Positions 14,813-23,986 are shown, numbered from the stretch's first letter. The stretch: DNA of 64,000 nucleotides from Flavobacterium aquidurense (GCA_900107365.1 FNPS01000001.1:868001-932000); one strand, 5' to 3'. Notes: a model not told the origin generated them from the sequence alone. Numbers and translations: made by a program.

Positions 14813-16834
14813 TTATATTTTAATCTCTTTTGGCTGGATTGCTGAATTATCTTTAACAGCTTCAATAACTTCATTTGCTGTCGATAAATCATTAAATAAT
14901 TGTTCTCTTTCTAATTTAAGTTTCGAATCTAAAAAACTATGTTTAATTTCGAAATCCGCAAAAACTTCACTCCATTTTTTAGCATATACTTTTATTCGAC
15001 CATTGTCTTTTGAAAGTATTAGAGAAGGGATTCCATGATTTTTATTAGTATCAATCAAGTCTTCAATATATTTAGAAGTACTAAATTTTCGACCAATTAA
15101 ATAAAATTCCCAATGTACATTACTTCCATTAAATTCAGGTTGCGTAGATATTACCTGAAGGTATTTATGTAATTGAGAATATTGTTCCTCTCCAAGTGAA
15201 ATCGATGGATGCTTAAGTTCAATAACTATATTTTCAATTCTATCAACTAATGTGTTTTGCCTACAGGCAAAAATATCCATTTCCTTTAATTTATGTTGGT
15301 GGTCAATTTCAACTGAAGTATCTTTTTCGGTTAAAAGATAAGTATATCTTCTCAGAGCTTCTTCAAATTTTGGTTCAGCCGCCGTAACTAAATGATATTG
15401 TTCTCCAAAAATCCAATAATGACTTTCAATTAGTTTTTGTAAGTGATGTACCTCATCAGCTTTCAAATCAGGATTGAATACTAAATCACGCAGTTTGTAA
15501 TAGGTTTTATATCGATCTTCTATTAATTTCAAAGTTTCAATAACTCTGTTTAACTTTGTCGTTCTGAAAATTTTTGCTAAATCTTCTCTTTCCTTCGTTG
15601 ATAGATCAAGTATTTCATCAAGTACTTTAAATAAATCCTCTCTTTCGTTAGAATCAAGTAGGAGGTCAAGAAATCGAACGAATGTTTTCTTTTGATTAAT
15701 ACTTAAGCTAGTAAATAGTTTGGGCTGAATTTCGTAAAGACTTTTCAGGGTTTCAATTAAATCTTCTTTCTTATATTTTTCTTCCCATTCTGTTTTATAG
15801 TTCGGTAAAATACCAGTGTCTTCATATTGTTCAATAAGTTTATCAGCAAATTGTCTTAAGAATGGTTTTCTTTTTTCTCTTAAAATCTGATTAATTTCTT
15901 TTATTAAATAACGGTATTCTGGTGAAGATTTTGCCTTACCAAATAATTTGACTTGACTTTCATTTTCGGAACTATTAAAGTCAAAATCTTTAAAATAATC
16001 ACTTTGTATGTAAACACTATGAAAGAATTCGTCTCCTTTTTTATTTAAGGTTGTATGATCTTTATAAACTTCATTTTCCTTATCATTTAAAAAGTAATAT
16101 TTTGAATATTCTTGGTGTAATGATTCTCTCCACTGTATAAATTTGATTTTGAATACAGTTTTATTATTTGATTTGCTATCTGAATATGTTATAGAAATTT
16201 TTTCATCTCTTTCTGCTACATTAGATTCATAGTTTAATGGGATATCATTAATTGTAATTTTAAAATTTTTATGCTTATTTAGTTCTAAAAACCAACAAAA
16301 TTCTCTAATGAGAAAAGGAATAATTACTTTGTCCATTTCATTTTCAGAAATCTGAATGTTAGTAAAAGTAACTATCGTTCCAGTAATATCAGATTCATTT
16401 CCAACACTCTCGACTTTAAAATCTGTTAACTCATTACTATTTATTATTATGGAATTAGTTTCATTCTTTTTTCCATCATTAAATGATGTTAACCATTTTG
16501 CACTATGAGCAAAAGTAAAAAATGTTAATCTCCCAACTCCATTTTTTCCATGCATGGTAGAAGTATGCTTAGGAGCAGAAACTTTTATTGCCTTTTCTGA
16601 TTCATAAAAAGGCTTGAATTTAGAGTTTAATTTACTATGATTAATCCCATATCCGTTATCTATTATCTCTAAAAACTCTAACGATCCAAAATCGTTCACT
16701 GTATAGTTTATGCTAACAGTATTTGCTTTAGCATCAAAACCATTCCAAATATATTCTGCTATAGAATTGGGTTTTTCATAGTTGTTCAGGATCTTTTTTA
16801 TCCCATTTGAAGTTACATTTACATTTCCTGCCAT
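14813..16834 (-). CDS. GHKL-ATPase fused to PD-(D/E)XK-like nuclease, restriction-associated
   Basis: A protein of 673 residues. The N-terminus is a Bergerat-fold (GHKL) ATPase of the MutL/HSP90/MORC type: N-box EYIWNGFDAKAN (27-38), G1 DNGYGI (59-64) and lid/G2 GKNGVGR (96-102). A helical, Asp/Glu/Lys-rich linker spans about 310-460. The C-terminus (about 465-620) looks like a PD-(D/E)XK nuclease: WIFGEQY (474-480), an early acid in VEIDHQHK (Asp511), KEMDIFACR (Asp520), then VIELKHP (Glu539, Lys541) and a following Gln/Tyr (QYSQL), reminiscent of Shedu-type domains. It sits 4 bases after hsdR and 1 base before hsdS. GHKL ATPases of the paraMORC type are known in restriction operons (Iyer, Abhiman and Aravind), so it may be a clamp-like partner or an independent defence effector. 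Confidence 0.8.
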   Translation of the reverse strand: MAGNVNVTSNGIKKILNNYEKPNSIAEYIWNGFDAKANTVSINYTVNDFGSLEFLEIIDNGYGINHSKLNSKFKPFYESEKAIKVSAPKHTSTMHGKNGVGRLTFFTFAHSAKWLTSFNDGKKNETNSIIINSNELTDFKVESVGNESDITGTIVTFTNIQISENEMDKVIIPFLIREFCWFLELNKHKNFKITINDIPLNYESNVAERDEKISITYSDSKSNNKTVFKIKFIQWRESLHQEYSKYYFLNDKENEVYKDHTTLNKKGDEFFHSVYIQSDYFKDFDFNSSENESQVKLFGKAKSSPEYRYLIKEINQILREKRKPFLRQFADKLIEQYEDTGILPNYKTEWEEKYKKEDLIETLKSLYEIQPKLFTSLSINQKKTFVRFLDLLLDSNEREDLFKVLDEILDLSTKEREDLAKIFRTTKLNRVIETLKLIEDRYKTYYKLRDLVFNPDLKADEVHHLQKLIESHYWIFGEQYHLVTAAEPKFEEALRRYTYLLTEKDTSVEIDHQHKLKEMDIFACRQNTLVDRIENIVIELKHPSISLGEEQYSQLHKYLQVISTQPEFNGSNVHWEFYLIGRKFSTSKYIEDLIDTNKNHGIPSLILSKDNGRIKVYAKKWSEVFADFEIKHSFLDSKLKLEREQLFNDLSTANEVIEAVKDNSAIQPKEIKI

Positions 16835-16838
16835 AATA

Positions 16839-19631
16839 TTACGCCGCTAAAACTTCATTTAATTCCTTAATAATCTCATCTGTTTCTTCTCCAAACAATT
16901 GCCACATTTTACTCAAACCACCTTCTGCGTTAAATGGACTTAAATCAAAATCATCTTTCTCTATACTAAAACTATTAGCAACATAATCTTTCATCATGCG
17001 CAACCATTGTATTTGTGTTTCAGTAAAAGTATTATGTTGTCCTGCATTTTTTTTAAAAATCCAATCTTGAAAATTTTTGTCAACTGTTTTATCATAAGAC
17101 GTTAATGTAGTATCAATCCCAATAACTTTTCGAATTAATGAAACCAAAGCGATTAATTCATTTTTAGCAGAACCATTTGTTTTCTCTAATTGTTCGTAAG
17201 CTTTCCAAATTGTTAAAGGCGCTAATAATGGTTTATCAGTTTTTAGTTTTTCGCATAAATCTTTAATCATTTTATAAGTAAAGCTTCTATATCTGAAATC
17301 TTGAGCATAAAAAATCTGTAAAGCCGTTATTTCATCTTTATGATTATCAATCCAGTTTTTAAAATCGGTTATAACGATATTTGCTTCTTCGTCTTGATCT
17401 TTTACCCAGCCAATTTTTGTAATAGCATCTATATTAACCACATCAATAATCTGGTCGTATCTTTTGCGAATGTCAATTATAAAATCTCTTAAATCAGGAT
17501 TATCAAAGAAGCTAACTGCATTTTCAATAAGTTGTTTTTTTTCTTGTTCAATATTTTGGTCAATTTCAATAGGAGCGAAGCCATTCATTTTTATTTTAAT
17601 AGCTTTCTCTGTTTTTTCAATTGTATCAGGATCGTAAGCATTTAGCAATTGTTTAACAATATGATTAATTGTAAAACCATTTGCTTGTTCTGCAAATTTC
17701 AGTTTGTCTTTTTCTGAAAGTTGTCGTTCTAAACGTATTAAGCGATTTGCTAAGGTAGTCAACATATCTTCCGATGTGTTTCCCATTACTATAGAATCCA
17801 ATACATTTTTTAAAGATACACCAGGAGCTTTTTCTAAAGGTCGGCTATCTGTTTTTTGAGAATTTTCGACACCAATGGCATCGATAATTACAAAATGATC
17901 TTTGCTGAATTTTGCTGATGGAGTTCCTTTTGCTTTTAACTCTTCGATAGAACAAGTTCTTGTTCCGCGACCTTTCATTTGTTCGTAATAACTTCTGCTT
18001 TTTACGTCACGCATAAAAAGCAAAACTTCAAGCGGGCGAATGTCAGTTCCTGTTGCAATCATATCAACAGTTACAGCGATACGAGGATAATAATCATTTC
18101 TAAATTGCTGTAAAACTGATTTAGGATCTTCTTCACTTCGATACGTTATTTTTTTGCAAAACTTATTTTCTTCGGCAAATTCTTCACGAACAATTTCTAT
18201 AATATCTTCTGCATGACTATCCGTTTTAGCAAAGATTAAAAGTTTAGGAACTTCAAAATTTCCTTTTGAATCTATTCGATCGGGAAACATTGCAGGTAGA
18301 TTTTCTTTTACAGCTTTTATAATTGTTCGAATTGTGCTAGGATTAACAATATCTTTATCTAATTGTTTGCCGCTATATTCAATATCTTCATCTAGATTTT
18401 CCCAAAAACGTTTTCTGGTTAATCGTTCGCGTCTATCGACTGGTTCTCCAAAACTTTTTAGAATACTACCATTTTTAGTAATTTCAGTTTCAACAGTAAA
18501 TACATTATATGGAACCAAAACGCCATCGATAACAGCTTTTTCGTAGCCATAATCGCAAACTAAATTTTGGTTAAAGTAACCGAAAGTTCTGTTATCCGGG
18601 GTTGCTGTTAGACCAATTTGAAAAACATCAAAATAATCTAATACTTGTTTCCATAAGTTATAAATACTTCTATGGCATTCGTCAATAACAACAAAGTCAA
18701 AGAACTCAATTGGCACTTTTTCATTATATCCAACCGGAATTGGTGCTTTTGTTTCAAACGCTATTTCATTTGGATTCTTTTCTTCTTCACTTTCATCCAA
18801 TTCCGTTTCTTTCAAAATAGAATACATCCGTTGAATTGTACTAATGTAAACCTGACTATCGTTTGGAATGAAAGAACTACTCAATCTGGTTACGCCATAT
18901 AATTCTGTAAATAAGCGATTATCTTCATTAGCGGTATAAGAACGGAATTCGCCTTCGGCTTGTTCGCCTAAGTTTTTAGTATCTACCAAAAATAGAATGC
19001 GTTTTGCTTTGCTGTATTTTAGTAATCGATATATAAATGATATAGCAGTAAAGGTTTTGCCTGAACCAGTTGCCATTTGAATTAAAGCTTTTGGATTTTG
19101 ATCTTTAAAGGATTTTTCTAAATTAGTTATTGCTGTAATTTGACAATCACGCAATCCATCTATTGGCAAATCTGGAATATCATGTAAACGTCCTCTTAAT
19201 GTTTTTGATTCCTTAAGCCATTGGTTAAAGGTTTCAGGACGATGAAATGTAAAAACATTTCTGGAACGAGGTTTCGGATCTCTATAATCTGTAAAACGAG
19301 TTACCTCGCCCGTACTTTCATAAACAAAAGGTAAAGGATCATTATTTAATAATCGCAATTTTGCATTGGCATACTGAACTGATTGTTCTTGCACAGTAGA
19401 AGTAAGATGTAAACCTTCTTCTTCACGTTTTGCTTCAATAATTCCAACAGCTTTTCGATCAACAAATAGAACATAATCAGCTGGACCAATATCAGTTTGA
19501 TATTCTCGGATAGCAATTCCAAGTCCTGCTGCAAGATTTACTTTTTTCTTATCCTGAATAATCCAACCACAAAGTATCAACTGTTTGTCGATATTATCTC
19601 TGGCGATTTGTTCGGGATTTTGGTTGATCAT
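16839..19631 (-). CDS. hsdR: Type I restriction enzyme motor/nuclease subunit HsdR
   Basis: A protein of 930 residues, normal for EcoEI/EcoKI-like HsdR. The N-terminal nuclease has Asp52 (PADYVLF) and IIEAK (Glu66, Lys68), the PD-(D/E)XK triad. The superfamily 2 helicase follows, with Walker A ATGSGKT (187-193), DECH (317-320), the motif III block IGLTATPDNR and motif VI around QMKGRGTR. The C-terminal EcoEI-type domain binds HsdM/HsdS. It cleaves unmodified DNA after ATP-driven translocation. It is the first gene of the operon, so the promoter should lie in 19632-19700. It retains every catalytic residue I can check and looks active. Confidence 0.94.
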   Translation of the reverse strand: MINQNPEQIARDNIDKQLILCGWIIQDKKKVNLAAGLGIAIREYQTDIGPADYVLFVDRKAVGIIEAKREEEGLHLTSTVQEQSVQYANAKLRLLNNDPLPFVYESTGEVTRFTDYRDPKPRSRNVFTFHRPETFNQWLKESKTLRGRLHDIPDLPIDGLRDCQITAITNLEKSFKDQNPKALIQMATGSGKTFTAISFIYRLLKYSKAKRILFLVDTKNLGEQAEGEFRSYTANEDNRLFTELYGVTRLSSSFIPNDSQVYISTIQRMYSILKETELDESEEEKNPNEIAFETKAPIPVGYNEKVPIEFFDFVVIDECHRSIYNLWKQVLDYFDVFQIGLTATPDNRTFGYFNQNLVCDYGYEKAVIDGVLVPYNVFTVETEITKNGSILKSFGEPVDRRERLTRKRFWENLDEDIEYSGKQLDKDIVNPSTIRTIIKAVKENLPAMFPDRIDSKGNFEVPKLLIFAKTDSHAEDIIEIVREEFAEENKFCKKITYRSEEDPKSVLQQFRNDYYPRIAVTVDMIATGTDIRPLEVLLFMRDVKSRSYYEQMKGRGTRTCSIEELKAKGTPSAKFSKDHFVIIDAIGVENSQKTDSRPLEKAPGVSLKNVLDSIVMGNTSEDMLTTLANRLIRLERQLSEKDKLKFAEQANGFTINHIVKQLLNAYDPDTIEKTEKAIKIKMNGFAPIEIDQNIEQEKKQLIENAVSFFDNPDLRDFIIDIRKRYDQIIDVVNIDAITKIGWVKDQDEEANIVITDFKNWIDNHKDEITALQIFYAQDFRYRSFTYKMIKDLCEKLKTDKPLLAPLTIWKAYEQLEKTNGSAKNELIALVSLIRKVIGIDTTLTSYDKTVDKNFQDWIFKKNAGQHNTFTETQIQWLRMMKDYVANSFSIEKDDFDLSPFNAEGGLSKMWQLFGEETDEIIKELNEVLAA

Positions 19632-19883
19632 TAAATGAAGGTAATTTTAAATTTGGTTTAAAGATAAAAAAAATGTTTGCTTTTGTGGTATTAGAATACA
19701 GTAATTAACCGCTAATATCTTAGAATGTAATAATAAAAAGAATTAATGCAATTTAATTACGGAAAACCATAATTGACTAAAAATTATCTTCTCAACAAGT
19801 GTAACAATAAATAAAAAAGAGACAATACGTACTTATACGTGTTTATTAAAGAACAAATAAATCTTCTTATGAAAAAAGAATCC

Positions 19884-19962
19884 TCTAGCCCTGATAGCAG
19901 CGGTATCCTTTTGTGGTGGGGTTCACCACAAAAGATACAAGCGGATAGCAGGAAACAGCTCC
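19884..19962 (+). ncRNA. Flavo-1-like structured RNA
   Basis: The stretch opens TAGCCCTGATAGCAGCGG, continues with a hairpin CTTTTGTGGTG / CACCACAAAAG and closes with GCGGATAGCAGGAAACAGC. This arrangement (AGCCC...GCAGCGG, hairpin, GCGGA.AGC.GGAAA.AGCTCC) is a recurrent intergenic motif in Flavobacterium that I identify with Flavo-1 (Rfam RF01705) from memory. The function is unknown. The rest of 19632-19883 holds only AT-rich DNA, which must include the hsdR promoter. Strand is uncertain because the ends are partly self-complementary. Confidence 0.65.
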
Positions 19963-19967
19963 TAATA

Positions 19968-20012
19968 AAAAAACGAGACTTTCTCTAAAAGAAACATCTC
20001 GTTTATATTTTT
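19968..20012. terminator. Terminator of the Kai signalling operon
   Basis: Arms AAACGAGA (19971-19978) and TCTCGTTT (19997-20004). On the minus strand the stem is followed by a run of T, directly behind the response-regulator stop (20011). It would also stop plus-strand transcription out of the Flavo-1-like RNA. Confidence 0.75.
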
Positions 20013-20412
20013 ATTCTTCAATACTACTTAAAATCGTTTTCGGGATTTCGGCAAAAGCCTCGTAGGAGTAGGGTTTAATGAGATAGCCTTTTACGCCCAG
20101 TACATCGCATTTTTGTTTGTAAGAAGGGTTTATGCTCGTGGAATAGACAAAGCAGGGAATGTTTTTGAGGTCGTTGTGGTTTAAAATTTCCTGTAGGGCT
20201 TCGATGCCGTTGAGTATGGGCATGTTTATATCGGTCAGGATTACGTCGGGGTTTTCGTTTGCCGCATTTTTTAGGAAATGGAGCAGTTCTTCGCCATTGG
20301 CTACGAGGCTCACTTTCGCAAAACTGGGGTTGTTGTTGAAGATTTCACGGATTACATCGGCATCATCATCGTCGTCTTCGGCTATTATGATATGAAGGTT
20401 TTTTTGTGGCAT
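20011..20412 (-). CDS. Single-domain response regulator
   Basis: A stand-alone CheY-like receiver domain of 133 residues. I use the ATG at 20412 (MPQKNLHIIIAEDD), 1 base after the kinase stop; the upstream alternative is TTG. It shows the acidic pocket EDDDDD near residue 12-17, the phospho-acceptor Asp61 in ILTDINMP, the Thr/Ser switch (VYSTS) and the Lys in YLIKPYS. There is no output domain, so it passes phosphate or binds a partner. It is the last gene of the KaiC-KaiB-KaiB2-kinase operon and probably the direct partner of the preceding histidine kinase. Receiver-only proteins in this position are typical of bacterial Kai signalling clusters. Confidence 0.9.
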   Translation of the reverse strand: MPQKNLHIIIAEDDDDDADVIREIFNNNPSFAKVSLVANGEELLHFLKNAANENPDVILTDINMPILNGIEALQEILNHNDLKNIPCFVYSTSINPSYKQKCDVLGVKGYLIKPYSYEAFAEIPKTILSSIEE

Positions 20413-20413
20413 T

Positions 20414-21673
20414 TTATACAATTGGAAAGTAAAGATTAAAAGTTGTTCCTTCGTTCAGTGTACTTTCGACAGTGATGTTTCCGGAATGGTTTTCCATAAT
20501 CCTTTTACAGATCGCCAGGCCTATACCGTTTCCGGAATATTCGTTTCGGGCATGCAGGCGCTGAAAGATCGTGAAAATTTTAAGCAAATGGCTTGATTCC
20601 ATTCCAATACCGTTGTCTTTGATCTGAATCTTGACAAATTTAGTGTTTTGTTGCGGAACTTCAACATCTGCGGCATCGGCTTCCAAAATTTGTATAACAG
20701 GCGGGATGTTTGTTTTGCTGTATTTAATGGCGTTCGAAATCAGGTTGGCGAAAAGCTGGCGCATTTGCACTCTTGACGCCTTTATAACGGGCAGGTTTCC
20801 GGTTTTGATCTTGGCATTTTTATCGGTGATAATGACTTCGAGATCTTCGATTACTTCTGTAATAACGGCGGCCAGATTGACTTCGCCACGTTCTTCCTGT
20901 TTGGTATGTGACGAATATTGCACCAGATCGTCTACGAGTGAATTAAGACGCAAGACAGAGAATTTTATGATGTTCATGGACTTAGCATCAATTTCGGTCA
21001 GATAAGTGCCGTCAATTTTGCCGTTGTGCATGACAATTTTCCGAAGCGGTTCTTTTAAATCGTGCGAGATCACGTGAATGAATTCTTCGAGACTGCTGTT
21101 GATTCGGTTCAATTCGTTGATTTTTCCCTCGAGTTCTGCCTGATGTTGGATTAGCGCTTCTTCGTGTTTTTTCTTCTCGGTTAAATCGATCACAACGATT
21201 CCAATCGCATCTACGGATGGTTCAAGATCGGTAAGGGAAATATAGGCCGGAAATGTAGTAGGGGAGCCGCCATCACTTTTAAAAAGGATTTCGTGCGTGC
21301 CCAGACCCAATTTTAAGCCTTCGATAAGCGTTGCAAATTGCGAAGGGTTGTCGAAAAATTCCTGTAGGTAATTCCCAATGATTTTTTCTGAGGGTGTATT
21401 GACCAGTTTTGCAAAATAATCGTTGCAGTATAAGATCAGCCCATTTTTGGCAATACTTAGTGCGCCCTGTCTGAATTTCTCGATCAGGAGTCGGTAGGTA
21501 TAATCGGCTGTTTCCAGTGAGTACAGCTGCGGTGTTCCGTTGGTGTTGACCACAAGGGCATCAACATCTCCTTCTTTTATGGCATCAATGATACTGTTTG
21601 ATTCGTAAAGCTGTTGCTTTAACAATTCAATTTCTGCCAATAAGGAGTCAATATTTTTATCGTTTACTATCAA
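20414..21673 (-). CDS. Soluble PAS-domain histidine kinase
   Basis: A protein of 419 residues with no transmembrane segment. A short N-terminal coiled coil (10-30) is followed by a PAS-like domain (about 55-165), a HisKA dimerisation helix with phospho-acceptor His204 in VISHDLKEP, and a HATPase_c domain with the N-box QLFANLISNAIKY, G1 KIQIKDNGIGM and G2 GNGIGLAICKR. The frame opens at TTG (21673); no ATG lies near, and an in-frame stop sits just upstream, so a TTG start is likely. It follows kaiB2 by 3 bases. In the operon it would read out the Kai proteins by phosphorylating the downstream receiver, as SasA and related kinases do in cyanobacteria; that link is inferred from gene order. Confidence 0.9.
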   Translation of the reverse strand: MIVNDKNIDSLLAEIELLKQQLYESNSIIDAIKEGDVDALVVNTNGTPQLYSLETADYTYRLLIEKFRQGALSIAKNGLILYCNDYFAKLVNTPSEKIIGNYLQEFFDNPSQFATLIEGLKLGLGTHEILFKSDGGSPTTFPAYISLTDLEPSVDAIGIVVIDLTEKKKHEEALIQHQAELEGKINELNRINSSLEEFIHVISHDLKEPLRKIVMHNGKIDGTYLTEIDAKSMNIIKFSVLRLNSLVDDLVQYSSHTKQEERGEVNLAAVITEVIEDLEVIITDKNAKIKTGNLPVIKASRVQMRQLFANLISNAIKYSKTNIPPVIQILEADAADVEVPQQNTKFVKIQIKDNGIGMESSHLLKIFTIFQRLHARNEYSGNGIGLAICKRIMENHSGNITVESTLNEGTTFNLYFPIV

Positions 21674-21676
21674 ATT

Positions 21677-21976
21677 CTATTCACTTAAATTAAGTATTCT
21701 CAATACCTTTTCCTTGTCTGACAAATCGCCTAAAATGATTCGCCTTGGAGCGGGCTGTATTTTTATTAAAGTTGGGATCGCTACAATTTGATGTATGACG
21801 GCCTGTTCTGTATCCCGGCTAATATCTACGATTTCCAGTTCGTAGTTATCGCGGAGATGTTTGTCGCATATTTTGCGTAAATTTTCGATAGCATGTCCTG
21901 ATTTAACAGACATACCCGAAACAAAAAGCATGAACTTATGTTTGGTTGTACTTGTCCCATCAGCTGAATTATCCAT
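21677..21976 (-). CDS. KaiB-like protein, divergent second copy
   Basis: A protein of 99 residues with the thioredoxin-like KaiB fold: an N-terminal strand LFVSGMSVKS in place of YIAGQTPKS, the IVDISRDTEQA segment for the KaiB IDLLKNPQ segment, AIPTLIKIQPAP with the cis-Pro, and GDLSDKEKVL at the C-terminus. It is clearly homologous to the more canonical KaiB just upstream (stop at 21981, spacing 4 bases), but several surface residues differ. Paired KaiB copies occur in several bacterial kaiC operons. It may bind a different partner, for example the PAS kinase. The product acts in the cytoplasm. Confidence 0.85.
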   Translation of the reverse strand: MDNSADGTSTTKHKFMLFVSGMSVKSGHAIENLRKICDKHLRDNYELEIVDISRDTEQAVIHQIVAIPTLIKIQPAPRRIILGDLSDKEKVLRILNLSE

Positions 21977-21980
21977 TTTT

Positions 21981-22277
21981 TTAAGTGTTTAAGGGTTTAA
22001 TATTAAGCCCTACAAGTACTCTTTCCTCATTCGAAAGATCACCAATGATCTTGCGAATAGGTTCCGGAAATTTTCTGACTAAGGTTGGTACCGCCAAAAT
22101 CTGATCACCTTCGGCCAATTGGGGATTCTTCAGCAAATCGATAATTTCGATGCTGTATTTCCCGGCCAGGTGTTCTTCTGCGTACTTTTTTATATTTTCA
22201 AGCGCCTTGATCGATTTTGGCGTTTGACCTGCTATATAGAGCAGTAACTGCCATTCGGCTACGACTTCTTTTTTCAT
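21981..22277 (-). CDS. kaiB: KaiB, canonical type
   Basis: A protein of 98 residues very close to cyanobacterial Kai[38 protein letters not shown] with the cis-Pro that marks the fold-switching region, and [15 protein letters not shown]. KaiB binds the CI ring of phosphorylated KaiC and changes its output. The start ATG at 22277 is 7 bases after kaiC. No kaiA gene is visible, so a three-protein cyanobacterial oscillator is unlikely; an hourglass timer or stress-signalling role is more plausible. Confidence 0.92.
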   Translation of the reverse strand: MKKEVVAEWQLLLYIAGQTPKSIKALENIKKYAEEHLAGKYSIEIIDLLKNPQLAEGDQILAVPTLVRKFPEPIRKIIGDLSNEERVLVGLNIKPLNT

Positions 22278-22284
22278 CTTGTTG

Positions 22285-23955
22285 TTATTTTTTCTTAGAA
22301 AATTTTTCCTGCAATTCTTCTGTGGCTTTCAGCGTACTTAATTCTTCCTGTGCCGATTCGAATTCGTTTCTAAGTGCTTCTATATTCGCTTCCAGAACTT
22401 TGCGTTTACGTTCAATTTCTCTGTCTTTTCGACTAATTTCGTTCTGAAGCTTAATATCTGATATTGATTTTTTAAACTTTTGAGTTTGTCTTGCAGTACC
22501 GGTCAGGATTCCGTTTGGACCTAATTCTACATCCAGTAATTCAATTCCTTTACTGGTAATCACAAATTCCCTAACCTGATTGGAATGTCCCATTCCTCTT
22601 GCTTTGATAATAAAGATCCCGCGGTTTCTTTCGCCAATGCCCTCCATATCACGGACGGTAATCCAGGTATCGACTAATGACGATACGGATTCTTCAGCCA
22701 AATCGGGTCTGAAATTGTCGGTTTGCTTATTTAAAGACGTAAAAAGAGCCGTTATATTGTGTGCTTTCAGCATATCAATAAGTCTAACCAGCATGGAACG
22801 TACTTCGTGTTCGCTTCCTACCGTGATCAAATTACTGATAGGATCAATAATGATGGTAGTGGGCTGAAACTCTTTAATTAGTTTTCTAAGCGTAAGCAAA
22901 TGCAATTCTAGTCCGTTCAATGAAGGACGCGAAGAATGAATTTGCAATGTTCCTTTTTTAATGTGTTTTTGAAGGTCAATACCAATCGATCTCATATTGC
23001 GCACCAATTGCTGTGGCGATTCTTCGAAGGCGAAATAGATTGTTTTTTCGTTCTTTTCGCATTGTTCATTGGCAAAATAACAGGCCACGGTTGTTTTGGC
23101 TGTTCCGGCTGTTCCTGAAACCAGGATATTGCTGCCGCGGAAAAATCCACCACCATGAAACATATCGTTTAAGCCCGGAACTCCAGTCGAAACCACATCG
23201 GAACTGACTTCATTATCCAGTTTTAAAGACGTAATTGGTAATACTGAAATTCCTTCTTCGTCAATTAAAAACGGATATTCGTTGGTTCCGTGCGTAGATC
23301 CTCTGTATTTTACGATTCGGAGTCTTCTGGTCGAAACCTGTTCGATTACACGATGATCGAGTACGATAACGCAGTCTGAAACGTATTCTTCCAAGCCCTG
23401 ACGTGTTAAAGTTGCTTCGCCGCGTTCGCCGGTAATGATTGCCGTTACGCCTTTGGTTTTAAGCCAATGAAATAAACGTCGCAGTTCTGCTCTCAGGATC
23501 GCCTGATTGTCCAGACCTGCAAATAAGGATTCAATGGTATCTAATACTACGCGTGTTGCTTTTATAGAATCGATGGCGTACCCTAATCGGATGAATAAAC
23601 CATCCAGATCGTATTCGCCTGCTTCTTCAATTTCCGACCTTTCGACACGCACATGATCGACCACGAGTTTTTTGTCTGCTTTTAGCTTTTCGAGGTCAAA
23701 ACCAAGTGATTTAACGTTGAGCGTAAGGTCGTCTGAGGGTTCTTCAAATGACATGAAGACTCCTGGTTCGTTATAATCTGTAATTCCTTTAATTAGGAAT
23801 TGCATTGATAATAATGTTTTTCCACATCCAGCACCGCCACAGATTAAAGTAGGTCTCCCTTTTGGAAAACCTCCATCTGTAATTTCGTCAAGGCCGTCAA
23901 CTCCCGTAGGGGTTTTTGGAAATAGGAAACTATGTGATTTTGTTTTTTTCTGCAC
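22285..23955 (-). CDS. kaiC: KaiC-like double-domain RecA ATPase/kinase
   Basis: A protein of 556 residues with duplicated KaiC domains. CI has P-loop GGAGCGKT (40-47) and the catalytic pair in SFEEPSDD (about 69-76). CII has P-loop GTAGTAKT (281-288) and the pair EE in FAFEESPQQ (311-312). The segment [10 protein letters not shown] (423-432) aligns with HISTITDTII of cyanobacterial KaiC, placing Ser425 and Ser426 at the S431/T432 autophosphorylation sites, a Ser-Ser type. A C-terminal coiled coil rich in Glu/Lys (about 495-555) replaces the KaiA-binding tail. The frame opens at GTG (23955), with no nearer ATG. It heads an operon with two kaiB genes, a kinase and a receiver. Confidence 0.92.
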   Translation of the reverse strand: MQKKTKSHSFLFPKTPTGVDGLDEITDGGFPKGRPTLICGGAGCGKTLLSMQFLIKGITDYNEPGVFMSFEEPSDDLTLNVKSLGFDLEKLKADKKLVVDHVRVERSEIEEAGEYDLDGLFIRLGYAIDSIKATRVVLDTIESLFAGLDNQAILRAELRRLFHWLKTKGVTAIITGERGEATLTRQGLEEYVSDCVIVLDHRVIEQVSTRRLRIVKYRGSTHGTNEYPFLIDEEGISVLPITSLKLDNEVSSDVVSTGVPGLNDMFHGGGFFRGSNILVSGTAGTAKTTVACYFANEQCEKNEKTIYFAFEESPQQLVRNMRSIGIDLQKHIKKGTLQIHSSRPSLNGLELHLLTLRKLIKEFQPTTIIIDPISNLITVGSEHEVRSMLVRLIDMLKAHNITALFTSLNKQTDNFRPDLAEESVSSLVDTWITVRDMEGIGERNRGIFIIKARGMGHSNQVREFVITSKGIELLDVELGPNGILTGTARQTQKFKKSISDIKLQNEISRKDREIERKRKVLEANIEALRNEFESAQEELSTLKATEELQEKFSKKK

Positions 23956-23978
23956 TTTAATATAAATAACTGTTTACT

Positions 23979-23986
23979 CAAATATA
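23979..23986 (-). promoter_or_regulatory. Bacteroidota-type -7 box upstream of kaiC
   Basis: On the minus strand TATATTTG matches the TAnnTTTG -7 element of the Bacteroidota primary sigma factor, 24 bases upstream of the kaiC GTG. No clear -33 TTG is seen. This is the most likely promoter for the five-gene operon. Confidence 0.5.

Noticed and set aside
19632..19883. A tRNA or riboswitch upstream of hsdR
   Set aside because: No cloverleaf or known aptamer pattern could be seen; only the Flavo-1-like RNA is recognisable further along.
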